From Micromonospora sp. C31 (GTDB lineage: Bacteria; Actinomycetota; Actinomycetes; Mycobacteriales; Micromonosporaceae): a stretch of 64,000 nt of DNA. The translations under genes were made by a program, and so were the position numbers. The stretch lies in the NCBI RefSeq assembly GCF_018070575.1, contig NZ_JAGPXN010000024.1, forward strand, positions 26,384 to 90,383. The letters run 5' to 3'. This document shows positions 1-8,098 of the stretch, in pieces (positions within the stretch are counted from its first letter, which is position 1; each line of letters opens with the position of its first letter). Below the pieces are notes generated by a model. The model saw nothing but the letters and a program-made list of their open reading frames with translations. It was not told the origin of the DNA and ran no database searches.

Positions 1-1008
1 ACCGGACTGCCTGGGGAAGATCTCCCCCTTGAACACGACCAGGTCCAGGGTGGCCTGGGCCCGGATCGGCTGCCCCTCCCCGTCGAACCGGGTGAGGTTG
101 ACATTCAGCGTGCTCAGCTTGACCGTCATGGAGAGCTTGCCCCAGGTGAAGGTGAGATCGGGCAGTGCGGCCTCGCTGGTGGCGCGGTTCTGGTCTTCGG
201 GGGTGGGCGTCCCGGAGAAGGCGATCAGCTTCTGCACGTCCTGCGCCACGCCGGGCCCGACCAGGAGCACCTCCCCCGCCGACACCCGCAGCGCGGTGTC
301 CGAGGCGATCACCAGGCCCTTGCCCTGCCCGACGAGCTGGCTGGCCCGGGAGGATCGGGTGATGTTCATCCTGGTCGGGTTGTAGGCGAAGGTGACCGTG
401 CCGATCGTCGGCGACGACAGCGAGGCCGTCGCCGCCCGAACCTGGAGGTCGGGGAAGAAGCCCTCGTGCACCAGTTCCAGGCGCTCCACCGCCACCTGGT
501 TGGTGTCGGCGGAGAGGTCCGGTCCGGACCACGACGACGGGCGTACGCCGTAGAGCAGCCAACTGTCGACCGGTTCGCCGTCGGCGTCGAGCAGGGTGAT
601 CCGGGCGGTGGTCCGGGTGTCGTCGCCGGTGCCGTCCCGCCAGGAGCCCAGGACGTCGACCAGCCAGCGCTGCAACCGCGCGGAGTGCTCCCGGTGGACG
701 GCCCGTTCCAGCACGAGCGGCGGGTAGCTGACCTCGCCCGGCAGGTGGTACTGGCCGACGTAGTCCCCGCTCACCCGGACCACCTCCGGCCTGAAGTCGG
801 CCCGCAGGCCCCGGCAGGAGCGCCAGAGGCCGAGTTGGACGCCGCCGATGGTCACCTGGAACCGCATGGCGAGGCCGAGCTTGTCGGTCCGCCGGACCCC
901 GGGTCCGCTGCGGAACAACTGCGCCAGGCCACCGGAGGCCAGCCCCTGCGCGGTCTGGTTCGGGTCGCCCAGCATGCCGCCGAGCTGTCCCGCGGAGATC
1001 GTCGCCAT
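1..1008 (-). CDS. eCIS tube/hub protein: gp19-like domain fused to a CIS-tube-type domain (3' end beyond window)
   Basis: This is a structural protein of a contractile injection particle; 336 codons are visible and the C-terminus lies left of the window. Residues about 45-190 resemble the T4 gp19 tail-tube family (a domain about the shape and length of the neighbouring tube proteins, ending in an LVHEGFF segment). Residues about 210 onward (TVTFAYNPTRMNITRS, then LPDLTFTWGKLSMTVKLS) resemble the CIS-tube/Afp7-like family that joins tube to baseplate in eCIS loci. The start ATG at 1008 lies 42 bp downstream of the preceding tube-like gene, in the same direction. The fusion of the two domains is what I infer from reading the protein; family assignment rests on context plus motif resemblance. 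Confidence 0.7.
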   Translation of the reverse strand, partial: MATISAGQLGGMLGDPNQTAQGLASGGLAQLFRSGPGVRRTDKLGLAMRFQVTIGGVQLGLWRSCRGLRADFRPEVVRVSGDYVGQYHLPGEVSYPPLVLERAVHREHSARLQRWLVDVLGSWRDGTGDDTRTTARITLLDADGEPVDSWLLYGVRPSSWSGPDLSADTNQVAVERLELVHEGFFPDLQVRAATASLSSPTIGTVTFAYNPTRMNITRSSRASQLVGQGKGLVIASDTALRVSAGEVLLVGPGVAQDVQKLIAFSGTPTPEDQNRATSEAALPDLTFTWGKLSMTVKLSTLNVNLTRFDGEGQPIRAQATLDLVVFKGEIFPRQSG

Positions 1009-1050
1009 CACTGCTCCGTTCTTGGTCTGGCTGCGTGGTGGAGGGCCGGG

Positions 1051-1536
1051 TCAGAGCGAGAACGAGACGTCGTCGTCGAGGAAGCCGGTGTGGGCCAGCT
1101 CCAGGGTCTCCACGACGATCCCGACCCGACTCGGGTCGAGTTCGGACACCGACCAGCCGACCGGGAAGAAGTGCTTCAACTCCCAGCCGACGATCTTGAT
1201 GCCGAGGCTGTCGACGAGCTGGATGCTGCCGCTGAGTGGCTGGTACCGCCGGGCCTGCTGGCAGAGCCACTCCTGCACCACCTGGGAGTCGAAACAGACC
1301 GCCCGGCTTAGCCGGATCCGGCTGTAGGTCGGGTCGCCCACGAAGGTGTGCACGTCGTTGCTGTCCCCGGCGCGGTACTCGCAAACCTGCCAGGTCACGC
1401 CGAGGCCGGAGACCCGGGACCAGGAGCCGAGGTTGTAGCGCTCGTCGTCGATGACCACCAGGTACCGGTGGTTGACTCCGGTGACCTCGAAGAAGCCACC
1501 CATCAACCGGGCCGCGGTGGAGAGACCGCCCGCCAT
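1051..1536 (-). CDS. eCIS tail-tube-like protein (T4 gp19 family)
   Basis: A 161-aa protein with the size and layout of the gp19-type tail-tube family used in contractile particles (HRYLVVIDDERYNLGSWSRV near the front, LKHFFPVGW and ETLELAHTGF near the end). Contractile systems often carry several paralogous tube proteins: one builds the long inner tube and others adapt it to the baseplate. The main tube candidate here is at 5081-5563, so this copy is more likely a baseplate-proximal adaptor (inference). A good ribosome binding site (GAGGAGG) sits 7-9 bases before the ATG. It lies between the DUF4157 gene and the gp19/CIS-tube fusion gene, all in one direction. Confidence 0.72.
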   Translation of the reverse strand: MAGGLSTAARLMGGFFEVTGVNHRYLVVIDDERYNLGSWSRVSGLGVTWQVCEYRAGDSNDVHTFVGDPTYSRIRLSRAVCFDSQVVQEWLCQQARRYQPLSGSIQLVDSLGIKIVGWELKHFFPVGWSVSELDPSRVGIVVETLELAHTGFLDDDVSFSL

Positions 1537-1637
1537 CGTTCGTACCTCCTCGTCGTCTGCGTCGTCGTGCTGGTGGATCGCGCGTTTCCGGTCCGGGTGT
1601 TCCTGTGCCCGGTGTTCCTCGACGGGGCGTCGTCGGG

Positions 1638-4622
1638 TCAGGGGAACCGGGCCAGTCGTCCGCCGCGTTCCCGATCGACCAGCAGTTCCTGTCGGAGCCG
1701 GGCGCGCAGCCGTCCGTAGAGACGTCCGGCCAGTTCCTCCAGGTCGTCCGCGTCGTCCAGGTCCACCGTCCGCCCCGGCAGCCGGTCACCGAGCCAGGAG
1801 CGCAGGAACGCGATGTCCCGGTCGAGACGAGCCGTGGCGGCCTCCTCCCGCTCCGTCGCGGTACGCAGCTCCTCGCGGAGTCGCTCCACCGCGCCGCGGA
1901 CCTCGGCGAGGCGGCCGGCACTCCGGTCGAACGCGGGCGGGGCGGTCGCGGCGGCCACCTCGGCCCGTAGCGCCGCCAGGGTCGTCTCCGGCATGGGCTC
2001 GGACGACCCGACCTGCTCGGCCCCTTCCTGCCGGTTCACCTCGGCCCGCACCAGGTCGCGCAGGTCGGCCAGGGCGTCGGCGGAGCCCCCCACGGGTGCC
2101 CGCTGCGCCGGGTGACCCGTCGGGGCCGGGCCGGCGGGACCGGCCCGCCAGGTCAGCCCGCCGTCCGACGTTGCCCCCCAGGTGCCCCCCGCGGACGTCG
2201 AGGTCGCTCCGGCGGGGACGACCGCACCGCCGGCCACCAGGGGCACCGTCGGAGAGGTCGGGCCCACCCCGTTCGGCGTGGACGCGCCACCGAAGGCGTA
2301 CTCGGCGGCCAGGGCACGTGCCTCCAGGTCACGTCCAGCGGCCGTCGACTCCGCCGGGGTCGTCCCGCCGAGCACGCGCTGCTGCACGACGTGGGCCAGC
2401 TCGTGGGCGAGCAGGGCCCGGGCGGGCGGCGCGTCGAGCGGGCCGGCCTCCGCCGGCAACAGGACCTCGCCGTTCCGGGCGGCGGCACGGGCACCGGCCT
2501 GCCGTACCTCGGCGGTGGCCCGGGGGCCGCGCCGGACCGGCACGTCCGAGACGTCGACGTCGTACCGGCGGCGGAACCCGTCCACCAGTACGGCGGGCAC
2601 CGGCTCGGCGGTAGGCCCCTCGGCCGGTGCGGCCGGGAGCACCCGGGACGGCGGGTCCGGGTACCGCAGCGGCACGGCCGGTGGGTGCCCCGGCCGGGTG
2701 GGCGGCGCGTTGCCGGACGGACCACCAGCCGTCAGGTCGTCTCCCGACCTTCGCTCCGGCGTCGCTTGCTCCCCGTCGGTGCCCGTCACCGGAGACGACC
2801 GGCGCAAGGGACCGCCCGGAGTGGACGGCACGGCTGTTGCGGAGGTGATCCGGTCGTCCGTGGCCGACGCCAGTCCGGTGCCGGGTGCCAGCGCCGGCCA
2901 CGGGTCCGCGACCACCGGCATACCGATGGCGGGCCCGGTCGGAGACGCCGGGCGCCCCGCGGGCGGGGTGGGCGTGCTCGGGGTGGACGCACCCGACGTC
3001 GGTTCCGTCCCGGTGGGACGCGGATCGGCGTACCCCGCGACGCTGGCTGGGGTGGGCAGCCGTGGGGCACCGGTGGTTGGCTCCCCCGCGTCGCCGGACA
3101 GCGCGCCGCTGGTGGACACCGGACGGCTGACCGGCGGTGCGTCGCCGCGATCCTCCTCAAGGGTCGCCGGGTCAGGGCCGATGACCGACACCGCACCGCC
3201 GCCCGACAGTCGACCAGGAGTTCGGGCCGGGAGTTCCGTGCGGATGACCGATGCCGGCACCCCGATCGTGGCGGGTGACACCGGCGCCGGCCGTTCCCCG
3301 GCGCCGACCGACGAGGTGTCCGTACGCCGGGTCAGGAACCGGGCCGGCGACAGCGCAGTCTGGTCACCCGCCGGACGTACGGCGACCCCACCCTGCGGCG
3401 CGGCGACCGGGTCACCTCCCGATGGGTCGTCCGGTCCGGCGGTCGACCCGGTCCGTTCCACCCGCCGCGTGACCGGTCCGGTAGGCCGATCCGGGCGGTG
3501 CGTGGCCGGCCCGATCGGCTCGTCGCGGCGGTGCGGGGCCGGGCTGGCCGGGGCGGCGGGGCTGTGTGCGGACCGTCCGGTCGGGTCGTCGGAGCGGTGC
3601 GCGGGCGGGTCGGTCGGCGACACGGGCGGCGGGTCCTCGGCCGGTGGCGGGGCGGTGTTCGTCGCCGGCACTGCTGCCGGGCGGTCCCCCCGGGCGCTCA
3701 CCGCGTCCACCGGCCTCACCTCGCTGGGGGTGACCGGCGTGTCCTCCCCCGCCGGAGCCGGGCGGGTCGGTGTGCGCCGGGCGGACCGGGCACGGGAAAC
3801 CACCTCGACCGGGCGGACCGCCCGACCGGGCGCCGGTGCCGAGCCGGCACCGAGCTGCTCGCCGTCGGGCGGCGGATCGGTGGCGCGCGGTGCGGTCTCG
3901 GTCCGCTGTCGCACGGCCCCCGGCGTCCCGGCCGAGCGGGCCGCCTCCGCCGCCCGGGTGGCCTCGGCCGCGACGTAGACGTCCTCGAAACCGGGGGGCG
4001 GCCAGACGGGCGCGACCGGCAGTCCGGCAGCGGCGAACCGGGCGGCGGTCCGGGTTGCCGCCTCGTCACGCCCGGCCGGGCCACCGTTGCGCGCCGGTCC
4101 GGTGGCCGGGTCCAGGTCGGGCTTCAAGCTGCTGGCCGGGTCCAGCGGGTGCTCCGGGCCGATGGCCGGGTACAGGTCGTCGTTTCCGGCCAGCGGGGTC
4201 GCGTGGGTGGCTGCCGGGACGACCGGCGCCAGCGTGCGGGGCGTGTCCACCGGACGGCGCACCGGGCGGGCGGGGTGCTCGGTGGGCAGCGGCGCGACGA
4301 CGGGCCCGGCGGACCGGGGGACGGCGGTGGCGACGGCGTCGGAGAAGGCCGGCCCGGACGACGGGACACCCGCCAACACCGGGGGCAGGGTGAGCGTGAC
4401 CATGGCCGGGACGGGTGCCACGGTCAGCAGGGGCGCGGCGGCTGCGGCCCACTCCCGAGCGGGGTACGCCGACGCCGCCAGCGGCACGGGCACCCGCGCC
4501 AGCGGGGCGTCCACCAGCGACCGCCGTCCCCCGGCGGGCGGCACCGACGCCGGGACGGACGCCTCGGCGGCCGGCTGACGGCCCGGCCGGAACAACCGGC
4601 GGGGCCGGAGGGACCAGGCCAT
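1638..4622 (-). CDS. eCIS-associated DUF4157 zincin with very long disordered N-terminal region
   Basis: A 994-aa protein. Residues about 10-650 are almost entirely Pro, Ala, Thr, Gly and Arg with no visible fold. Residues about 675-760 form a DUF4157 domain, with HELAH at about 740-744 as the zinc-binding HExxH motif, followed by VVQQR. The last about 140 residues are charged and heptad-like, rich in Ala/Leu/Glu/Arg (probable coiled coil). DUF4157 proteins are a hallmark of eCIS loci and are suspected payloads or payload-handling proteases. A strong AAGGAGG ribosome site precedes the ATG at 4622. The gene sits between the small assembly protein and a tube-like gene, inside the structural operon. 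The disordered stretch is far longer than is usual for the domain alone. Its role as cargo, as opposed to structural length control, is not decidable here. Confidence 0.75.
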   Translation of the reverse strand: MAWSLRPRRLFRPGRQPAAEASVPASVPPAGGRRSLVDAPLARVPVPLAASAYPAREWAAAAAPLLTVAPVPAMVTLTLPPVLAGVPSSGPAFSDAVATAVPRSAGPVVAPLPTEHPARPVRRPVDTPRTLAPVVPAATHATPLAGNDDLYPAIGPEHPLDPASSLKPDLDPATGPARNGGPAGRDEAATRTAARFAAAGLPVAPVWPPPGFEDVYVAAEATRAAEAARSAGTPGAVRQRTETAPRATDPPPDGEQLGAGSAPAPGRAVRPVEVVSRARSARRTPTRPAPAGEDTPVTPSEVRPVDAVSARGDRPAAVPATNTAPPPAEDPPPVSPTDPPAHRSDDPTGRSAHSPAAPASPAPHRRDEPIGPATHRPDRPTGPVTRRVERTGSTAGPDDPSGGDPVAAPQGGVAVRPAGDQTALSPARFLTRRTDTSSVGAGERPAPVSPATIGVPASVIRTELPARTPGRLSGGGAVSVIGPDPATLEEDRGDAPPVSRPVSTSGALSGDAGEPTTGAPRLPTPASVAGYADPRPTGTEPTSGASTPSTPTPPAGRPASPTGPAIGMPVVADPWPALAPGTGLASATDDRITSATAVPSTPGGPLRRSSPVTGTDGEQATPERRSGDDLTAGGPSGNAPPTRPGHPPAVPLRYPDPPSRVLPAAPAEGPTAEPVPAVLVDGFRRRYDVDVSDVPVRRGPRATAEVRQAGARAAARNGEVLLPAEAGPLDAPPARALLAHELAHVVQQRVLGGTTPAESTAAGRDLEARALAAEYAFGGASTPNGVGPTSPTVPLVAGGAVVPAGATSTSAGGTWGATSDGGLTWRAGPAGPAPTGHPAQRAPVGGSADALADLRDLVRAEVNRQEGAEQVGSSEPMPETTLAALRAEVAAATAPPAFDRSAGRLAEVRGAVERLREELRTATEREEAATARLDRDIAFLRSWLGDRLPGRTVDLDDADDLEELAGRLYGRLRARLRQELLVDRERGGRLARFP

Positions 4623-4677
4623 CCCCCACCTCCTTGGAAATCAGCTCAGGGACCGGTTCGTGGTCGGGAGGGACGGG

Positions 4678-5094
4678 TCAGGCTCCCGCTGGCACGGCGC
4701 CGGCCAGGTCCACCGCGAACTCGTCGCCGCAGTGCGGGCAGGTGACCTCCGCGCCGGTGTGCCCCTGCTGGTTGACCCGCCGGTAGAGGTCCTGGAGGAA
4801 GGCCAGGTCGGAGGCGAAGAGCCGCTCGATCACCGTGGTGTCGACCGGCTGCACCGCACCGATCCGGGTCACCGTCCGGGCCAGCAGCAACACGGTGAGG
4901 TACGCCGGGTTCTGCCGTACCCGGGGATCGCCCTGGGGGTGGATCTCGTCGCGGGCCGTGGCGAGCCGCAGGACGCCCTGCCGGTGCACCGCGCCCCGCT
5001 CGTCGACCAGCCCACGGGGCAGCACGAACGGGAACTCGGTGCGCGGGCCCGCCGCCGGTCCAGCGGCGGGCCCGGCGAGGTCAGATCCGCGCAT
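4678..5094 (-). CDS. Small eCIS assembly protein with C-terminal zinc-ribbon half-motif
   Basis: A 138-aa protein beginning at ATG 5094 and overlapping the end of the tube gene by 14 bp. The body (residues about 20-105) has a pattern seen in small phage-tail/T4-like baseplate or chaperone proteins: a FPFVLPRGLVDERG-type opening and an acidic-hydrophobic helix around YLTVLLLARTVTRIG. Near the end is CPHCG (about 119-123), a single CxxC pair that could bind zinc as a dimer or with partner residues. In eCIS loci a gene of this kind regularly follows the sheath and tube genes. Specific family membership is not certain; I call it an assembly or baseplate accessory protein from position. Confidence 0.55.
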   Translation of the reverse strand: MRGSDLAGPAAGPAAGPRTEFPFVLPRGLVDERGAVHRQGVLRLATARDEIHPQGDPRVRQNPAYLTVLLLARTVTRIGAVQPVDTTVIERLFASDLAFLQDLYRRVNQQGHTGAEVTCPHCGDEFAVDLAGAVPAGA

Positions 5095-5563
5095 TGAAGT
5101 CGAACAGGTCGTCGCACATCAGCGTGACCGTCTGGTAGACGATGTCGGTAGCGCCGGCCTTGACCCCGCTGACCTCCACCTTCGCCGGCCAGGCGTTGGT
5201 CATCATGTAGGTCAGCCGGGCGTCGCCGTTGAGGTCGTCACCGGGCCCGTAGAGCTTCAGTGCGCAGTCCCGATACGCGTCGTACATCAGATTGCGCACC
5301 TTCTGGTGCCAGAGCCAGAGGTCACCGTTGAGGTCGAGTCCCCGCTTGAGGGTGACCATCGGCGGCTTGGTCCGGCCGAAGTGCCGGGAGAAGATCGGCC
5401 CGGTGGGACCGGCGGCCATGTACTCGGCGTTCTCCACCTCGCTGCTGATGCCGACCAGCTCGGCGAAGTTGACCGCGTTCATGCCCGGCACCTCCAGCCG
5501 GAACACGGCGGCACTGATGATCTCGGTGTTCTGGCGCGGGTCCTGGGTACCCTGACCTGCCAT
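5081..5563 (-). CDS. eCIS inner tube protein (gp19 family)
   Basis: A 160-aa protein of the length and pattern of the major inner-tube subunit of contractile systems (Afp1/Cis1-like): a short N-terminal arm, then FRLEVPGMNAVNFAELVGIS, a central KRGLDLNGDLWLWHQ stretch typical of gp19-type tubes (KRG followed by W..W), and a C-terminal beta segment DIVYQTVTLMCDDL. It forms stacked hexamers inside the sheath and carries the spike and any payload. It lies 33 bp downstream of the sheath gene on the same strand, the standard sheath-tube order. It is one of the most secure calls in this region. Confidence 0.88.
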   Translation of the reverse strand: MAGQGTQDPRQNTEIISAAVFRLEVPGMNAVNFAELVGISSEVENAEYMAAGPTGPIFSRHFGRTKPPMVTLKRGLDLNGDLWLWHQKVRNLMYDAYRDCALKLYGPGDDLNGDARLTYMMTNAWPAKVEVSGVKAGATDIVYQTVTLMCDDLFDFNARI

Positions 5564-5596
5564 GGTCGTCCTTCCTGGTTACGTCGTCGCTCGGGC

Positions 5597-7159
5597 TCAG
5601 TCGTCGCCCGCGCCGTGCGAGAGCTGGGAGAGGCGGAACACCACGAACTCGGCCGGCTTGACCGGTGCGATGCCGATGTCGACGGTGAGGATCCCGGCGT
5701 CGAGGTTCTCCGGCGGGTTGTTCTCCGCGTCGCACTTGACGAAGAACGCCTCGGACCAGGTGTCGCCCATCAGGGCGCCGCTGCGCCACACCCGGCGAAG
5801 GAACATCGTGATGACCCGGCGCACCGCGTCCCAGAGCCGGGGATCGTTGGGCTCGAAGACCACCCAGTTGGTGCCGAGCAGGATGGACTTCTCGATCCAG
5901 TTGAACAGCCGCCGGACGTTGAGGTAGCGCCACTCGGCGTCGCTGGAGAGCGTACGGGCGCCCCAGATCCGGATGCCCTGGCCGGGGAAGGACCGGATGC
6001 AGTTGACCCCGATCGGGTTGAGCTGGTCGTGCTCGCCCCTGGTCAGGCCACTCTCCAGGGCGAGCGCACCCCGGATGATCTCGTTGGCCGGCGCCTTGTG
6101 CACGCCCCGGGTGTCGTCGTTGCGGGCCCACACTCCGGCGACGTGGCCGCTCGGCGGCATGAAGACCGCCCGCCCCTGCGCCGGGTCCATGACCTTGATC
6201 CAGGGCCAGTAGAGGGTCGCGTACTTGGAGTCGTAGCCGGCGACGTCCTGCCGCCATTCCTTGAGGCGCTGCGGGTGCAGCCCGGGCGGCGGGTCGAGGA
6301 TGGCCACCCGGTCGCCCATCAGCTCGCAGTGCGCGATCATCGCGAGTTGGACGGCCTTGTACGCCTCGTCGTCGATGACCCCGCGCTGGTGAGCGGCCGC
6401 CAGGTCCGGCACGCTGAGCATGGTGACGTCCTCGATCGCTTCCAGCCCGGCGAACCCGGTCCGGTCGCTGACGTCCCCGACGTAGTCCTCGGCGCGCACC
6501 CTCAGGTCGCCGTCGACGGTGGTGGTGTCCGGCAGTGCCGCAGCGGCGAGGGCAACCTCGGCACCGCGTCGAGGCGGGGCGAGCGTCGTGCCCTTGGCCT
6601 CCTCGATCTGGATCAGCTTCGACTGCTGGCGCACGACGGTGACCACGTTGCCGGCACCCCGGCGGGTGGTCAGGTTGTCCAGCGTCTCGACCGGCTTGCC
6701 GGCCTGCTTCACCACGAGCTTGAAGGTGTCGTCGCCGCCCTCGGAGGAGTCGGTGACCTCGACCGAGAGGTCCTGACCGGCCGGGCCGGGCAGGGCGGCG
6801 CGAACGGTGAAGGAGAGCTTCCCGTTGTTCCCGCCGGCCGGCACCGCCGCGGTGGCGTACGCCCCGTCGCCGCCCGCCACCCCGGCGTCGCCGTCGGAGC
6901 CACCCACCCGGACGACGTACGCGCAACCGCCGCCGTTGAGGAAGTATCCGTAGACCGACAGGGGCAGGAACGCCCCCGCAAGGAACCCGCCGAACGTGCG
7001 GGTGTACTGCGACCAGTTGGTGATCAGGGTGGGCTCGTCGACCGGCCCCTTCTCGGCGAAGCCGACGAACGCGGCGACGGCGGTCCCGACCGCCTCGATC
7101 GGCCTCGACCCGGAGGACACCTCCTCCACGTAGACGCCCGGCGACAGATACGTCGGCAT
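5597..7159 (-). CDS. eCIS contractile tail sheath protein
   Basis: A 520-aa contractile sheath subunit (Afp2/Cis2/gp18-like). It opens with the family signature YLSPGVYVEEVSSGSRPIEAV. The middle holds a variable beta-rich insertion (about 80-200), and the C-terminal core contains HKAPANEIIRGA, NCIRSFPGQGIRIWGARTL and the WRYLNVRRLFNWIEKS helix, all typical of the conserved contraction domain. I place the start at ATG 7159, directly after a perfect AGGAGG site, rather than at an upstream GTG that adds 12 residues lacking family character. It heads the leftward operon and is divergently placed from the DUF4255 gene. Confidence 0.95.
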   Translation of the reverse strand: MPTYLSPGVYVEEVSSGSRPIEAVGTAVAAFVGFAEKGPVDEPTLITNWSQYTRTFGGFLAGAFLPLSVYGYFLNGGGCAYVVRVGGSDGDAGVAGGDGAYATAAVPAGGNNGKLSFTVRAALPGPAGQDLSVEVTDSSEGGDDTFKLVVKQAGKPVETLDNLTTRRGAGNVVTVVRQQSKLIQIEEAKGTTLAPPRRGAEVALAAAALPDTTTVDGDLRVRAEDYVGDVSDRTGFAGLEAIEDVTMLSVPDLAAAHQRGVIDDEAYKAVQLAMIAHCELMGDRVAILDPPPGLHPQRLKEWRQDVAGYDSKYATLYWPWIKVMDPAQGRAVFMPPSGHVAGVWARNDDTRGVHKAPANEIIRGALALESGLTRGEHDQLNPIGVNCIRSFPGQGIRIWGARTLSSDAEWRYLNVRRLFNWIEKSILLGTNWVVFEPNDPRLWDAVRRVITMFLRRVWRSGALMGDTWSEAFFVKCDAENNPPENLDAGILTVDIGIAPVKPAEFVVFRLSQLSHGAGDD

Positions 7160-7337
7160 CGAACCTCCTGTACGACGGTGTGTTGCGGCGAGCATGCCAA
7201 CGGTGCCGGGCCGGATCCGTTGCCCGCCGGACCGCCACGGGGGTAGGCCGCACTGCCCCGAAGGGCAACGGGATCCGCCCCACCGGCCTGCCCGGTCGCC
7301 GAGGCAGGGCGGCCCCGACGACCGGCAGGGTGGGTGG
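7160..7337. promoter_or_regulatory. Divergent promoter region of the eCIS locus
   Basis: This 178-bp gap separates the leftward structural operon (sheath first) from the rightward accessory operon (DUF4255 first). Both sets must be transcribed outward from here or from a promoter further upstream in the case of the plus genes. The only clear element is the AGGAGG ribosome site of the sheath gene at about 7164-7169. I see no confident -35/-10 pair. Confidence 0.4.
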
Positions 7338-7946
7338 GTGATCTGGGATGTCGACCTGTCGGTACGGGCCTGGCTGGGCAGCTACCTGCCGCCGGGGGTG
7401 CCCGTGGTCTTCGACCCGCCGGACCGCTGCGCGCAGCTGGCCGGCGAGCGGGTCTCGGCCTTCCTGCTCGATGTGGAGGAGGACCCCGATGGCGTCTCCG
7501 CCAGCTGGGACGACCTGCGCGACGCCACCGGCCAGGTGACCGGACGCCGCCCGCCGGGGCGGCGCTACCGGTTCAGCTACCTGCTGACCGCCTGGGGACC
7601 GGACACCGAACGCGAACACCGTCTCCTCGGCGACCTGCTGGTCGGCTGCGCGGGTTGCACCGCGCTGCCCGTCCGTTTCCTCGTCGGGGCCCTGGCGCGG
7701 GCGAACCAGCCCGTCGTGGTGCGCAGCGCCCCCCGCCGCGAGGGAAACGGCGGGTCGGCGTGGCTGCCGCGCGACGGCGCCGCCCGCAGCGGCCTGCACC
7801 TGCAACTACTCGTCCCGTACGTGCCGGAGGCCACGACCGACCTGGCGCCCGCACCGCGCGAGGTGAGCGTCAGCGCCGGACGGCACGGCGGCACCTCCGG
7901 GGCCCGCGCCACACGCCGCCCCGGACGGATCAGCGAACCCGGCTGA
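7338..7946 (+). CDS. eCIS-associated DUF4255 (Pvc16 N-terminal-like) protein
   Basis: A 202-aa protein matching the DUF4255 pattern common to contractile injection loci: an early VPVVFDPPD strand, AFLLDVEEDP followed by an RRYRFSYLLTAW strand, and EHRLLGDLL near the middle. Characterised relatives (Pvc16) cap the end of the sheath/tube or help terminate assembly. The GTG at 7338 is chosen because the protein then begins with the conserved VIWDVDLSVRAWL segment; the longer reading upstream is low-complexity and lacks family character. It is the first gene of the rightward operon. The C-terminal about 35 residues are basic and Gly-rich, probably disordered. Confidence 0.72.
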   Translation: MIWDVDLSVRAWLGSYLPPGVPVVFDPPDRCAQLAGERVSAFLLDVEEDPDGVSASWDDLRDATGQVTGRRPPGRRYRFSYLLTAWGPDTEREHRLLGDLLVGCAGCTALPVRFLVGALARANQPVVVRSAPRREGNGGSAWLPRDGAARSGLHLQLLVPYVPEATTDLAPAPREVSVSAGRHGGTSGARATRRPGRISEPG

Positions 7947-8098
7947 GCGCCGAGCGGATCGGGGTGGGGCCGGCCCGAACCGGACGACCCCGACACGGGT
8001 CGGGCCAGCGGGTTGCCCGATGAGGTAACCACAGCTGCCCGTTGGTGTTCCTCGATCGCGGTACTGCCGGCACCCGCCGCGCGGCGAGACTGCGCGGC

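Noticed and set aside
2182..3978. Long plus-strand reading opposite the DUF4157 gene
   Set aside because: It is a shadow of the Pro-rich GC-heavy coding strand; its protein is low complexity with no domain, and the opposite strand has a ribosome site and HExxH motif.
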